Positions 11,267 to 23,694 of a stretch of DNA of 64,000 bases are shown here, piece after piece. Origin of the DNA: Dioscorea cayenensis subsp. rotundata. Taxonomy: Eukaryota; Streptophyta; Magnoliopsida; Dioscoreales; Dioscoreaceae. Numbering within the stretch: position 1 is the first letter of the stretch; each line of letters begins with the position of its first letter. The notes under the pieces were generated by a model, which was not told the DNA's origin, made no database searches, and saw only the letters and a program-made list of their open reading frames with translations. The position numbers were made by a program, and so were the translations under genes. The stretch is from positions 23,187,016 to 23,251,015 of the forward strand of contig NC_052475.1 in assembly GCF_009730915.1 (NCBI RefSeq), written 5' to 3'.

Positions 11267-11745
11267 TAGGGGTTTAAATTATACTGTATACACTATACAT
11301 TTACTCTCAGGCTACTCAAGTTTGAACTCGACTTGCTTATGGTTGAGTCGAGCTCGAGCTCGAGTAGTTGAGTGAGCCGAGTTCGAGCATCTTAATACTT
11401 GACTCGAGTGCTTGCAAGCTTAATTGAGTAGTTGAATTTGTGTGTGTGTGTGTGTGTGTGTGTGTATTATATTAGTTTGTTATATATATATATATATATA
11501 TAATTGAATTTGAGCTTTAGTTCGAGTATAAAAATATTTTCTAATTAAACCGAGTTTATTATTAGCCTTTATCAAGCTTAATCGAGAGAGCTCGATTGAG
11601 TAGCTCGATTTATGTATTAAGTTGAGCTCGAGTTATAAAAACAAAACTCAATCTAGTTCTAGTTGAGTATCGAGCATCAAGTTTCAACAGAGCTCGAGCT
11701 CGAGTAGCTTGCTGCTCCTCTCAAACTCGATCGATTGCACCCCTA
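11267..11745. mobile_element. Non-autonomous hAT-type element rich in GAGCTCGAG words
   Basis: It begins TAGGGGT and ends GCACCCCTA, a short terminal inverted repeat. Flanks ACTATACG (11259-11266) and ACTATAAG (11746-11753) match at 7 of 8 positions, the 8-bp duplication size of hAT transposons. Subterminal regions are full of the self-complementary word GAGCTCGAG; the centre has a (GT)n/(TA)n microsatellite at 11440-11505. It has no coding capacity. Confidence 0.75.
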
Positions 11746-11849
11746 ACTATAAGACTGTTGGTCGGGTCGGGCCCGGCCTGTGCCCCCCTTTAACCCATGG
11801 TGTCAATACAAGCCACCTTACTAGTTATGAGTCAACCATATGCCCCTGA

Positions 11850-13962
11850 AAGTTATTATTTTATTTCTCTTAGCAAATATTGTTTTTGGTCTCAACATAT
11901 AACAAGTTGATTGAACAAGAAAAAGATACATTCGATGCAGAAGAGGACTGAGAGAAAGAGACCCTATTTCCCCTCTACTTTTTGCACTAGCAGCAGATAC
12001 ACTGAGTGCAATATTCAACCATCCTCTCAGATCAAAAGTCTTAATTGGTGTACAATTGGACCAAGTTGAGAACCTCTTCCATTTACAATATGCAGATAAT
12101 TTAATCATTTTCTCAGCAGGTGGCCATGAGGATCTTCATATAATCAAATTGATACTCTACCTCTTTGAAGGATTCTCAGGTCTTTCCATCAATTTTTCAA
12201 AAAGTTGTCTTTATTCAATAAATTTTGGCTTTCATCTAGCCCTAGCTTCTACCACGATCCTTAATTGCTCCATAAATCACTTACCCATCTCTTACTTGGG
12301 GTCCCACTATCGGGAAGGTGACCAAGACGTCAAGATTGGTTGCAACTTATTGGAAATTTGGAATGGTTCGATCTAGACTTACACCCTGGAAAGCAACATA
12401 TCTTTCTCTGGGAGGTCGACTTACTCTTCTTAACTTGGTTCCATCCGCAATGCCAGTCTAGTGCATGTCGGTCTTCAAACTTCCAATTTGAGTGATAACA
12501 GAAATTGATAAGATTTGAAGGGACTTTATTTGGAAAGGTCCAGATTTGGACTCGAAAGGAATTCGATTGGTGGCTTGGAACAGAATTTGCAGACCCAAAA
12601 TAATGGGAGGCTGGGGAATTCTTAATCTCTAACATTTTAATAGAGAAATGCTGGGGAAATGGTGGTGGAAGATCATCTCTAACCCAGCAAGTTTCTGGGT
12701 TAAAATTTTAAACTCAAATTACTTATTAAGAAACTCTCATGGAGTTATTTTCCACACTCCACCAAAAAACAAGTCATTCTTCTGGGCAAGAGTTAATTCT
12801 ATACTGTCTTCATTTCCTTCTTGTATGTCTGAGACTATTAGAAATGGCAATTCCACTTATTTTTGGTTTGATAGGTGGAATAATGGGAGAGCCCCTAAAG
12901 ACATCTAGCATGATCTATACAATGATAACATCTATCCCTAGATAACAATCAGACAATTCTCCCACAACTTTGCCTATTCAGAGAGGCTTTTTCAAAACAG
13001 CTACCTCAACTGATATTTCGCCACTTTTGGCTTCACTACCAGATTGTGCCAATGACAAGGATGATATCTATAACTAGACGCCAGGAAAAAATAGGACATT
13101 CACAACAAAATCCTTCTACAATTTTCTCATAAATGGATGGGTTCATAGCCCTTTGTACGCACATTTTTGGAAAATATGATGCCCAAGTAAAATCTCCTTA
13201 TTCAGTTGGTTAGTGTGGGATAACAAAATTCTTACATTCACGAACCTCTTCAAAAAAGGTTGCAACTTTCAACGTGCAATAGATACATGTGTTCTCTGTC
13301 ACAAGGATTCTGAAACAGTAGAACATCTTTTTCTTAATTGTGCTTATTCAGAAAGGATCTGAGGTTTTTTTCTTTAGCTTCTAGATCTTCATTCCCCACC
13401 TCCAAGAGTTTATAAGATCTAGACCGCCTGGTTACCATCTTTAGATTCAAGTCATCTACAGCTCTAGGATCTCATCTCTAGAGCCATAATCTAGAATATT
13501 TAGCTGGAAAGAAATAATCGAATCTTTCATTTAATTACTTTTATTTTTAAAATTGCTAATATGCTTTTTTCTTGGTTTTCATCAGCCACAGATCCACACC
13601 AACACTTGTCAACTGAAGCTTCACAGAAGATTAAGCGCTCCTTGGATTTCATGAGCACTAGAGTTTCATCCAATACCGGCAATATGATTCACGAGCCAAA
13701 TAGAGAGTAGGTGACTACTTCAGACAGTTTGGTCAGACTTGAGACACCAGACGATGGACTTCGCTAGCCTAACTGTTTTTCTTTCCTTTGCTTTGTATTT
13801 TCGCTTGTTTCTTCCTTTCCTTAAGTGTGCTTCACCCCTAGTGAGAACCATTGGCTTCTGTAATTTCTTCTGGGCTTTTCTTTGTTTGTTTGTTTGCCTG
13901 TTTGTCTGTTTTTTTTTATAAATAAATTAATGGTTTATCCACTTTTTTTCAAAAAATAAAGT
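11850..13962 (+). mobile_element. L1-type LINE, RT to 3' end, decayed
   Basis: A broken frame reads GLRERDPISPLLFALAADTL, then FHLQYADNLIIF (the RT YADD box mutated to YADN), then YLSLGGRLTLLN-like, FNREMLGKWWWKII, ATFGF and the zf-RVT block DTCVLCHKDSETVEHLFLNC. Several stops and frameshifts interrupt it. The C-terminal IKRSLDFMS block and 3' UTR lead to the family tail (ATGGTTTATCCAC, 13930-13942). It begins inside RT, so it is 5'-truncated. It ends about 115 bp from the stop codon of ABCC copy A, which is convergent to it. Confidence 0.85.
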
Positions 13963-14077
13963 TATCTCCATTTTTACGCACTTTGGTTTTACATCAAATA
14001 AATTGCGGACGTACATAGTCCTTTTTGAATTCCGAGGTCGACTCATCTCCAGATACATAATGCACAAATACATAAAT

Positions 14078-17000
14078 TCAGTTTGCATTTGGGGAATGAG
14101 ACCAGTACTCCTTCACTAACTCCCCAAACAACGATCCCTCTGTTTTCATTAGTTTCATTGGTTCATCATACTCCACCAATTTTCCTGAATTTAAGCAAAA
14201 GAAGGATTTTCATACAGACCAATGACAGCAAAAAAGAAAATTAACTACAACGTACGCTTACCATCACTTATAGCAAGCACCAGTGTACAGTCAATCACAG
14301 TAGGGATTCTATGAGCAACTGTAATGACAGTAGACTGTTCAAACTCTGTTCTAATTGTCTTTTGAAGGATTGCATCCGTCGCATTGTCGATCGATGCCGT
14401 GGCTTCATCAAGTACAAGAATTTTGCTTTGCCGCATTAATGCACGTCCTAAACAGAACAACTGGCGTTGGCCCATGCTCCAATTAGATCCATCCTCAACA
14501 ACTGCAAAGCAATGTCAAGAACAATAAATCACTTTGAAAAAATCATCAACCATAGAGATTAAGCTTAGTGTTAATCAAAACCTATTGAATCCAAGCCCTG
14601 CTCTTTCTCTTTGAACAACTTCTCGGAGTTGGCATTTATCGAGCACCTTCAAAATCATAATGCACGAAAATAAGTACTTGCGCATTAGAGATACAGAAAT
14701 AAAAGGAACAATACCTCCCATATCTCTGCATCTGTGTGTTGTCCTAAAGGATCCAAATTGTATCTCACTGAGCCCATGAAGAGTGTTGGATCTTGAGGAA
14801 TGATTCCTAACTGAGACCGCAAGTCATGGAGTCCGATGCTCGAGATATTGATCCCGTCTATTATTATCTTCCCACCCGCTGGCTCTACAAGCCTGAACAA
14901 TGCGCTTATGAGAGTTGTCTTGCCACTTCCAGTCCTACCAACTATTCCAATCTTGTGCCCACCTTCAAATGTGCAACTGATCCCTTGTAGCACAAGTGGA
15001 GTGTCTGGTCTATACTTTATCTGAATCAACAAAGACAATTTCAGTAGCATCAAAACCACAGAAACAAACATCGACATTCAATATGATGCACTGAAGATAC
15101 CTTGAGATCGTGAAGCTCCACTCTACCAACAGACGGCCAATTTAGTGCAGGCTTGTTTTCATCAATTACTGCTGGAGCCTCACCTAGAACATTCATGTAC
15201 TGACTCAATCTTTCAACTGATATGATGTAGTTTGCCAGAGTGCATAGGCTTTGAATCGAGTACGCCAGGGACAGGTTCAGTGTGAGACCATAAGATAAAG
15301 CCATGCCCACTAATCCTGAACTTAAAGTCCCTTGGGGAAGTAAAACCATTATGAGTGCTGATGAAGAAAGAACAGCGGCACTTATGACCTCTAAACGTTG
15401 GATTAACCATTCAGTGGATGCAAAATTAAGGAAGAATGGACTTGCATTCTTGTCAATGAGTTCTAAACATTTAACAAAGAATCTATCCTCTCCTTTGAAA
15501 GCTCTTATCGTCATAGATCCTGAAAGAGATTCAGCAAGATGATTGGCAACTAGTGATTTAGTTGTGCCATTGATTCTCATCAACTCCTTTGCAGAAGCCG
15601 CATAGTACCTCTGAAACATACAAATAAGACCATAAATGACCAAATTAATTACCTTGGAATGCAGTAGAGAATCTAGACATAAGTTTTTACCTGCAATTTG
15701 ATTGTTAAAAATAGCAGTGGTATGGTGACAAACAAGATTTGTGGAGTAACACTAGCTAATACACAAAGGATGCTGAATGCATTCAAGGTGGCACAGATGC
15801 TTAAGATGAGGCTGAATGGTACATCAAGATCAATAATGCTCAAATCTGAAGAGACCTGTTTTTGAGCAAAGAATTCAAGATAAGAATGCAGTTAGCATGT
15901 TGATTGGTTTTTCTGGATTAATAGTTCCGTACCCGACTAAGTATCCTCCCCAAAGGAGTTGAGTCAAAGAATGACATAGGTGCCTGGAAGAGTGAATTCA
16001 GTAACCGAGAAAACAAAGATATTGATGACAGGAGACCGAGAACTGCAATAAACACTGCTCTGATGAACAGGAATATTGCATTAACGACGCCAATTGCTAT
16101 GTAGAATGAGATCAACCACAATGTGCTGACTTGAGGATTCTGAACATTGGCAGCCATCCATGAATTCTGCAAGATTTGCCCAACAAGGAATATTATGTGA
16201 CAAAGAATGGCAAGTGAGGCATATAAGAAGCCTTTGTTCTGGTTCAGATACAAGACATATGGCTTCAATCCTGTGTCTCCTGTTTCTTTCTCCTCTTTCT
16301 TAATCAACTGACCAAAGCCTGATTCTTTTTCTGAATTCTGCTGATAACCATTGAAACAATGCTTGATTTCTCCCTTTGAACTCCTATTTGCTTTCTGAGA
16401 AGCAACCTTTTCAAGACTCTCAGTGCTAACTGTTTCTTTGTGAGCATTAACCAGGCCTTGAAATTCCTTGCAAGAAGCCAACAGCTCCTTGTAAGGAGCA
16501 ATGCGAACAATTTCTCCGTCCGATAACAACTATCAAAAGAATTGAAGATTACATAACTTGGAATAAATAGCACCGAACATGTAGCGTAATAATCTTTAAT
16601 TGGTATTGAATGAGGACTAACCAAGATACAGTTAAATGCAGGAAGGAAGTCCACTTGGTGAGTCACCAACAGTACTGTCTTCGTTGACAAAGCTCCCATG
16701 ACATAATCCTGGGAAAAAAGGTATTTAAGATATCAGACCAATTCAGATGATCAGATAAACAAACTATCAATGCAATTGAACAAATCTCATGTACATTAAA
16801 TAAGCTGCTAGCAGTATGAGCATCAACTGCACTGAATGGATCATCCAACAGATACATTTCCGCATTTTGGTATAATGCTCTAGCAAGCTGAATTCTTTGT
16901 TTTTGGCCACCACTTAGATTCACTCCTCTTTCTCCAATCTCAGTAAGATCACCAAATGGCAGCATTTCAATATCCTTCACTAGAGAGCACATCTCAAGTG

Positions 17001-19268
17001 TTTCTTTGTATCTGTGACTGTCCATTGGAGACCCAAACAAGATATTGTCTCGAACAGTACCTGTCTGAATCCAGGCAGTCTGAGAAACATATGCAATATT
17101 TCCACAAACCTGAATCTGCATTTTAAGCAAACACAAATTTTCAGTGATATTTTGAAAAAATGGCAATAAGGAGCAAAACTTTAACCAAAAAATAGGAAAA
17201 GAAACTTACGTCACCATTCACTTTTGGAATCTCACCAAGAATTGCTGCTAATAGTGTTGATTTTCCCGAGCCGACCTCACCGCAGATTGCAACCTTCTCC
17301 CCAGGATAAACTTCTAGGTTTATATTTTTAAGTGTTTGCTTTGACACATCGCCATCCCAAGAAAACCCACATGAATTGATGATTATTGGTTGCTTGAGTT
17401 CTGAGACACATTTCTTAGCATATCCATTATCTAGTTCAGGAGCATCAAGAAAGCTGACAATTCTTGAAAATGCAACCTTTGCTTGAATCACAACTCCAAT
17501 AACTTCAGGAATTGCTCTCACTGGTTCTTGAAGAAGGCGCACTGTCGCGACAAACGTGAAGACATTGCTTGGATTAAGAGGAACATGAAGAAGATAGCAA
17601 CTCAGAAAGGTAGCAGCTGATACCAGCACTGGAGATGACCAAAAGAGAAAAGTATTATATGCTCTTCTGAGTTGAAATGCAGAAAGCCATCTACATTCCA
17701 TTGATCTCAAACCTTCAATTACTATCTTGAAATGAGTTTCCCAAGCATAAAGCTTCAGAACTTTCATATTCACCAGAGACTCTGACATGGCCTTCAACCT
17801 CTCATCCTGAGCTTCCATGAGTTCTGTCTGAAACTTATGTTGCATCTTAGCAAGAGGAGTATTGCAAAGCACAGTGAGTATGATAACAGCAAACGCTGCT
17901 ATTGTTGCAAGACCAACAGCATCGTAGAGAATTATCAAAGCAATGCAGATTTGGAGGCTTGTTGTCCACGTTTGATGAAACCAGAATGGAAATTCTCCAA
18001 TCCTATAAGCATCAACGGTGACATAGTTCATGATCTCGCCCGATGAATGGATCAACTTTGCAGAATTAGACAGTCTTAATTGTTTCTGATATATAGCTGC
18101 AGATAACAAGGATTTAACTTTTAAACCCAACAATCTTGTTCTGAAATACCACGTTCTCTGTGATATAGATTCTACAATCTTTGCAATGAACATCCCCAAG
18201 GCCAATACGTAACCTTCATACTTGAAAGATTGATTCCCTGATGCCACATTGATGAAGGCGTTAAGCAACACAGGGCCAGCAGATGTAGTCAGTATCTTCA
18301 GTAAAGCAAAGAAACCAGAGATAAAGATGTCATGTTTATGACAAGAGACAATTGTCCATAAATAACTTGGCGAAGCCGAAGATTTGGTTTGTTTGCGTTT
18401 GTTCCACCGCTCCATGAACTCATTATAGCAACTCTCTGCTCTATCATGTTCACGCAACAATGGGATGTCTTTTTCCTCTAAAGGTCTCTCACATCCCTTC
18501 TTCATCAAAGAATTCAGCCACCAAAATGACATTTTACTGAAGATTCCTGCATTTGCAAAAGGAGTAACAGTAACAGTAACATCTTCATCAGGCAAAGTCT
18601 GATAAGGACCATTGCCGATGTTTCCGTCCTCTTCTGCGCTGGTTGAGCTTGTGAAGGTACAAATCAGCAACGCCATGACTCCTGGTAAAGGTAAAAGATC
18701 CAGGAAAAATTCAATCCAGGTTTCCTTCTCTGCCATTATGACTGAAGTAGAATAAATGCAAAGAATTGCTGAAGATATTGCCACAATTCCTGACCAAATT
18801 TTAGCAAACACACAACCAAGAACACTAGATCTAATTGTCAGAACAAGTACAATGAGAACCATTGTTTGTCCTTGAGAGAACAAAACCAACAATGGTCTAT
18901 AATTCTCACGCTCCTCCACAAACATCCACAACACCAGCCCAAGATAAACCGATCCCAAACATCCATTATATACTGCAGAGGATACTCTCAACCATGAATT
19001 GAAGCAGAAAAGAGACTGCCCAGGGATCATCCTTGATGATATCTTACAAACAAGGTGAACAAAAAGAACAACAGAGGAGATTACATTGATGGACACAAAG
19101 AGATTGTTCATGAAATTCGAAGAGTCCAAGATACTTTCTAGACTATAAATTGCTTTCCCAACACCTAACAAGAAACAAATTGAAAGAACAATAAGATGTG
19201 AATAAAAACATGAGCAAACAAGTGCATTGCAAATAGATAGATTAAGCCTTACTTGCAACGATATCCAT
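14078..19268 (-). pseudogene. ABCC10-like: ABCC10-like transporter, copy A: frameshift in NBD2
   Basis: This is an ABC subfamily C (MRP-type) transporter. Exons (minus strand): 19268-19253, 19164-17210, 17115-16795, 16708-16622, 16529-15933, 15855-15691, 15610-15101, 15020-14715, 14646-14582, 14501-14262, 14184-14078. Order is an N-terminal TM region (TMD0-like), TMD1, NBD1 (Walker A GEVGSGKST, signature LSGGQKQR, Walker B YLLDDP), TMD2, NBD2 (Walker [10 protein letters not shown], signature SMGQRQ, Walker [11 protein letters not shown]). Exon 9 is 65 nt against 64 in copies B and C because of one extra A (CAAAGAG for CAAGAG, near 14613). The frame then hits a stop two codons into exon 10, giving about 1342 aa and losing the NBD2 signature and Walker B; without the extra base it would be 1455 aa. 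The extra base could be an assembly error, so a working gene is not excluded. Confidence 0.8.
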
Positions 19269-19680
19269 TGATGACTTCTTCCGACAAATTCTTCCCTGTT
19301 TTATCACTGCATCAAGAGCATATTTGATATCTCGTGAAATGAAAGTTTTGATCTTCCTCAACTTATGATTATTTGTTTTTTTCAAAAGTAAAAGAAAGTG
19401 TATAATTTCAACTTCAAGAGTAGAGGAATACTAAATATCAAAAACCCTGATGAGAGCAAAGTGCAAGTATGCATTGATTCGCAACAATTTTTAAGGTTTG
19501 AGAAGCTGAAATCCAAAGAGCATAAAAGAAAATGACATCCAAAGTGTGATAATCTTCAATACCTTGTTGGAGATTAAAGGCAAACCAACTTGTGCTCTTC
19601 AAGTTGTTCAAAAGCCGCACCAAACTTTTAGAAGTCAAAACAAGAAGTCCTTTCTGAAACCTGTTCATTAGAAGACGACA
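19269..19680 (-). promoter_or_regulatory. 5' leader of ABCC copy A with a probable 5'-UTR intron
   Basis: The stretch aligns with the leader of copy B. A donor (CAACAAG|GTATTG) at about 19562 and an acceptor (GATGCAG|TGAT) at about 19307 bound a probable 256-nt intron; copy B has matching sites 261 nt apart. In unspliced RNA the acceptor sequence reads ATGCAGTGA, a minimal two-codon upstream ORF. Confidence 0.5.
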
Positions 19681-19689
19681 TCACCATTC

Positions 19690-20134
19690 CCTTTCACGAC
19701 TTAGACTTGGGCAGTAGAAAAAGCAAAGTACAGTATACATTAATAACAAAAGTCACCATTTCATGAGCATGCATATGTATCGTCAACCGAAGAGGGTGTC
19801 AGTTCCTCCACCTTTCCCCACGTGAAAAACTAGAATTGTTTTGGTATAATACGAAGAAACGATTCATTAAAAACAATCAAGTGTGTCTGCTTTTTTTTAA
19901 AAACTAAAGTAGATCAACCTTTGTTAAAAACAAATGAATAAATAGTTTTTTTAAAAAAATAGATAAACCATAATTATTGAAGAAAAAGAAAAGATGACTA
20001 GTAGTTTTCAAAAAAGGAAAAAAAAAAGAAAAGAAAAAGATGACTAGTACAAAAGATTTGGAAAAAAAGCATGAATGATAAGTCCCAAAAGCAACATGTT
20101 AAGTTAAGACTAGCATGCAAAATATCTTTTTTTT
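19690..20134. other. AT-rich upstream region of copy A
   Basis: No gene is seen. An eroded minus-strand LINE tail (ATAGATAAACCAT) lies near 19950-19980, followed by A/G-rich low-complexity DNA and a T run at 20128-20150. Confidence 0.4.
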
Positions 20135-22035
20135 TTTTTTTTTTTTTATTTTTTTGATAAAAATAAATAAATTATAAATTTATTAAAAAAAGAGCAACAA
20201 ATAAATAAGTACAACAAGTACAACAAAAAATAAATGACAAGAAAACCATAAAAAGAGTCTGTCATCAGAGGTGATAAATTCCAAAGAAATAATAAAACCA
20301 GCCAACGACTTTTGGGTCCATTGGTACACGGGTCGCGATAGAGCTCTCACCGAGTGATGAGAGTTTGATTCTCGGCTGAGGGCACATTTCTGGGAGTTAT
20401 GAATAGTGGTTGTGTACGAGTGGTTCCAGCGCCCACGTGAGCGCGACCTCGTCCCCACTTGTTCCACTGAGGCTTGTGCACGTCATTGGGTCTCTAGTGG
20501 GTTCGTCCCGCTCCTCTTCCCAAAAAAAAAGGAACAATAAAACCAATAGAGACACACAAAAAAGAAAAGAAGGGGAAAACACAGCTGAGCAGAAAGTGTT
20601 CACCAGAAGGTAATAAAGATCTACTCAGACTACTAAAAACGTCCGTGAAAACTCAAGGTGACTACTCGGTGACGTTGGAGTTTCCCTATGGCCCCACATT
20701 TAGGAAGACTAGTGAATGCTTCAACTTTTGAGTGGAGTCCACCAGAACTTGGAGCAGGTCCCTTAGTTGCAGAAGTCCAATCCAAAAACATGTGAATAAT
20801 TTTAATAATTACTGAATGTGAAGTCAAAGCATGAAAAGTAAAGATGTGCTTGTTTCTTTCAAGCCAAATTAAATGTTCCAACAAATTGCCCTGGCCAGTA
20901 AATCCCACATGGTTTGATGTCGAACCCTTATGGAGGAAATCTAGGAAGACCAAATCTCAGACATAACTTTTGAATGAGATTGTAAATTTAAGATTTGTTT
21001 AAAGAAAGCCCAAATCCTATCTGTAAAATCATAGTTTAAAAGAAGATGCTTTGGCGATTCTGAGGCTCGATGACATAAAACACAGGTGTCCGTCACAATT
21101 TGCGTGTTGCAGCCTTTTTTTGGCTAGATTATCCATGGTTAGGATTCTATTTTCACAAGCTAGCCAACATAAGAGAGTGATTTTGCTAGGACAGTTTAGT
21201 TTCCAAAAAGATGGGTATAAGGCATTGTGAATTCCTCCATCTATAAGGAATTTATAAAACGATTGAACTGAGAAACCTCCATTTTTTTTTCCAGATTCCA
21301 AGTTTTAACATCCTCTTGATCACTTGAACAGTTTGTGATGGAAGTCAAGAAAGGAAGCATCTCGGAGGAGGTTGATGTTCGAAAAAACAAGTCCTACGGA
21401 AAAAACATTTTGGGTGAATTGTCTGATGGTTATCCAGGGAAAGTTATAGTCATTAAAGAGGTTGACCCAAATGTCTTTTAAAGCTCTACCCCTGACCCAG
21501 TTGTCAAACCACAACAATGTAGAGTCTCCATTTCTCACATTTTTGGAAGTGCAAAATCAAAAGGTAGGTAAGATTGGGCGAATGCCTGCCCAAAAGAAGG
21601 AGTTAAACCGAGCTGATGGGTGGAGAAGTGTTCCTAGGTGCCCTTCATTTAGGTAGTTAGCTTGAATTATTTTGGACCAACAACTGTTATGCCCTGAAAA
21701 ATTTTTCCACCACCACTTACCTAGGAGAGCTTTGTTAAATTCAAAAAGATTTAGAATCCCCCACCTTCCCATTTCACGAGGTCTACAGATTCGTTTCCAA
21801 TCTACTAGCCTGATGCCTTTTGATCCCGAATCCGGGCCTTTCCAAAGAAAGTCTTTTTGAATCTTATCAATCTCTTTGATAACCCAAACTGGAAGTTTGA
21901 AGACTGACATCCAATAAGTTGGAATTGAGGAAAAGAACAGAATTCAGTAGGGTGAGGCGACCCCCTAGGGAAAGGTAGTTAGCCTTATAGGACGTAAGTT
22001 TTGTACGAACCATAAGTATCTTGTAGTAGTGGAAG
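20135..22035 (-). mobile_element. L1-type LINE (RT end to 3' end), interrupted by a SINE
   Basis: Minus-strand frames run from 22035 leftward: KANYLSLGGRLTLLN, SVFKLPVWVIKEIDKIQKDF, FNKALLGKWWWK, FWAGIRPILP, RNGDSTLLWFDNWV, CPSKITLLCWLACENRILTM (zf-RVT) and LIWLERNKHIF. They are broken by frameshifts. The 3' UTR is split by the SINE at 20301-20530 and the end is an eroded tail with a T run near 20135-20180. The 5' end is truncated in the RT domain. Confidence 0.85.
20301..20532 (+). mobile_element. tRNA-derived SINE with target-site duplication
   Basis: It is about 230 bp, with a tRNA-like head (box-A-like TTGGTACACGGG near 20330 and box-B-like AGTTTGATTCTC near 20362), an unrelated body containing CGCCCACGTGAGCGCG, and an A-rich tail. 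The flanks AATAATAAAACCA (20288-20300) and AACAATAAAACCA (20533-20545) are a 13-bp duplication with one mismatch, and lie in the 3' UTR of an antisense LINE. A truncated sister copy lies at 6810-6970. Confidence 0.8.
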
Positions 22036-22546
22036 TGAGTATAATTTGCACTTAATATAAAGACTTTCTTTAACTCATGATGAACTAAATGTGAATTATT
22101 TTGAACCAAATTTACTCATAATCTTATTGTTATTACATTGTTGGAAAGAAAGAGAATGATTTGGAGGAAGAACGCATCAAAATCATAAAATTGGATAAAA
22201 GAGGATCAAGTTTCAATGAAAGAGTGAACAAGCAAATCAGAAAATATAGCGCCTAGGGCTAACATGCATCGCTTAGGCGCTACCATTGTAAAAGTTGCAA
22301 AACAGAAAGTATAACGCCTAAGGTTTTAGACAAAAAAAGGGAAGAGAATTTCGGAGATCAAAAGGCCGGGAGCGAAGATTCGGCGAGGATTCATTGCCAA
22401 CCTTTAGTTTTTAGTTATTATTTATTTATTTGATTATGAACCTTGTTAATATGTCAAGCTTTGCAATTATCATGTTCTAAATATCTTTTCTAGGACTACG
22501 ATGTAGCTAGACTTTGATAACCTAGATCCATATTTTTTTAATTTAA

Positions 22547-23250
22547 GGGTAAACAACCAAAATAGTCCCTTATCTTTGACTGTGTTTCTATTTCGGTCCC
22601 CCAGCTTTAAAAAGTTACGATGTGGTCAATTACTTTTATTTTTAATTACAATTCATTCACTTGAGGCTACACTGGTAACGGCAAGCCATGTGGTATATGA
22701 CGTGTCATATTTTTTCCAAGTGGACAACCTCATAATCCACCTCGAATGCCAAGTTAGATCTCTTTGATACTTTGAAGAGCTTATTTTCATCCTCCACTTT
22801 CCCTTTTTCATCACCAGCACTAAACCCTCACTCCACGATCAGTTGGTCGTTTCATCATTACACCAAGGAAGAAGGAGAACATTAACCACAGAGAAAGGTT
22901 AATCTTTTCTCATTATCAATATCTTCTTATTATCAATTGATATCATTGTTAAAAATCCCCCATTTTTCTATTTCTCCAACATCTCTTCTCATTGTCAATC
23001 TCTTCTCATTGTTAAAAAAGCCCTCATTATCAATTGATATCATCATCAGTAGAATCTTTTGGGAAGTTTGGGAATAATAACAAGAGAGAAAGAAAAATGG
23101 AAGTGGAATCGAGGATAAGATTTAAAGTTAAAAGAAAGTATCAAGAGATGTATGTAAATCTCTCGGATGGGCTTTTATCAGTGGGTGGAGGAATTGATTG
23201 CCCAAATTAAAACACCGAACTTTGAAGAGACATCAACACAAAAAAATAAA

Positions 23251-23281
<31 letters not shown>

Positions 23282-23694
23282 TAAAAATAAAAATAAAAAT
23301 AAAAATAAAGAAAACACAAAGCGGATCATGGAATGAGCGTTTAAACTTTCTCAGTACTCGTAGTCCTCCTTCCTCGACGTACCGGTGAAGCCACCACCGG
23401 ATCGCGGAATGAGGGTTTTGGAGTAGGGTTTCGGAGGTGGGAAAGGGAACGAGCTTGAGGTTGAGGACGATTTAACTTGGCATCCGCGTTGGCGTCTGAG
23501 GTGGATTATGAAGTAGTCCACTTGAAAAAAATGTGACACATTATATGCCACGTGTGCGTGCCGTTAACGGCGTAACCTCGAGTGACTGAATTGTAATAAA
23601 AAGTAAAGTAAGGGACCACATCATAAATTTTTAAAGCCGGGTGATCGAAATAGAAACACACCCAAAAGTAAGGGAACATTTTGGTTGTTTACCC
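22547..23694. mobile_element. Mutator-like element with long terminal inverted repeats
   Basis: It is 1148 bp. Both ends carry inverted arms of about 200 bp starting GGGTAAACAACCAAAATAGT and ending in its complement, with matched inner blocks (GGTGGATTATGA/TCATAATCCACC and CACTTGAAAAAAATG/CATATTTTTTCCAAGTG). Flanks TTAATTTAA (22538-22546) and TTAACTTAA (23695-23703) match at 8 of 9 positions, the 9-bp duplication of Mutator transposons. The 700-bp interior has no transposase; it contains an IK-encoding hexamer repeat and unassigned sequence. Confidence 0.8.
23240..23312 (+). repeat. (TAAAAA)n hexamer microsatellite
   Basis: About 11 units of a TAAAAA hexamer lie inside the Mutator-like element. 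Translated, it gives an artefactual Ile-Lys repeat. Confidence 0.9.

Noticed and set aside
20397..20613. Overlapping frames on both strands that look like small proteins
   Set aside because: They lie within the SINE and its flanks; the open frames come from its GC-rich body and A tail, not from a gene.
23167..23388. Ile-Lys repeat protein
   Set aside because: It is only the translation of a TAAAAA microsatellite.
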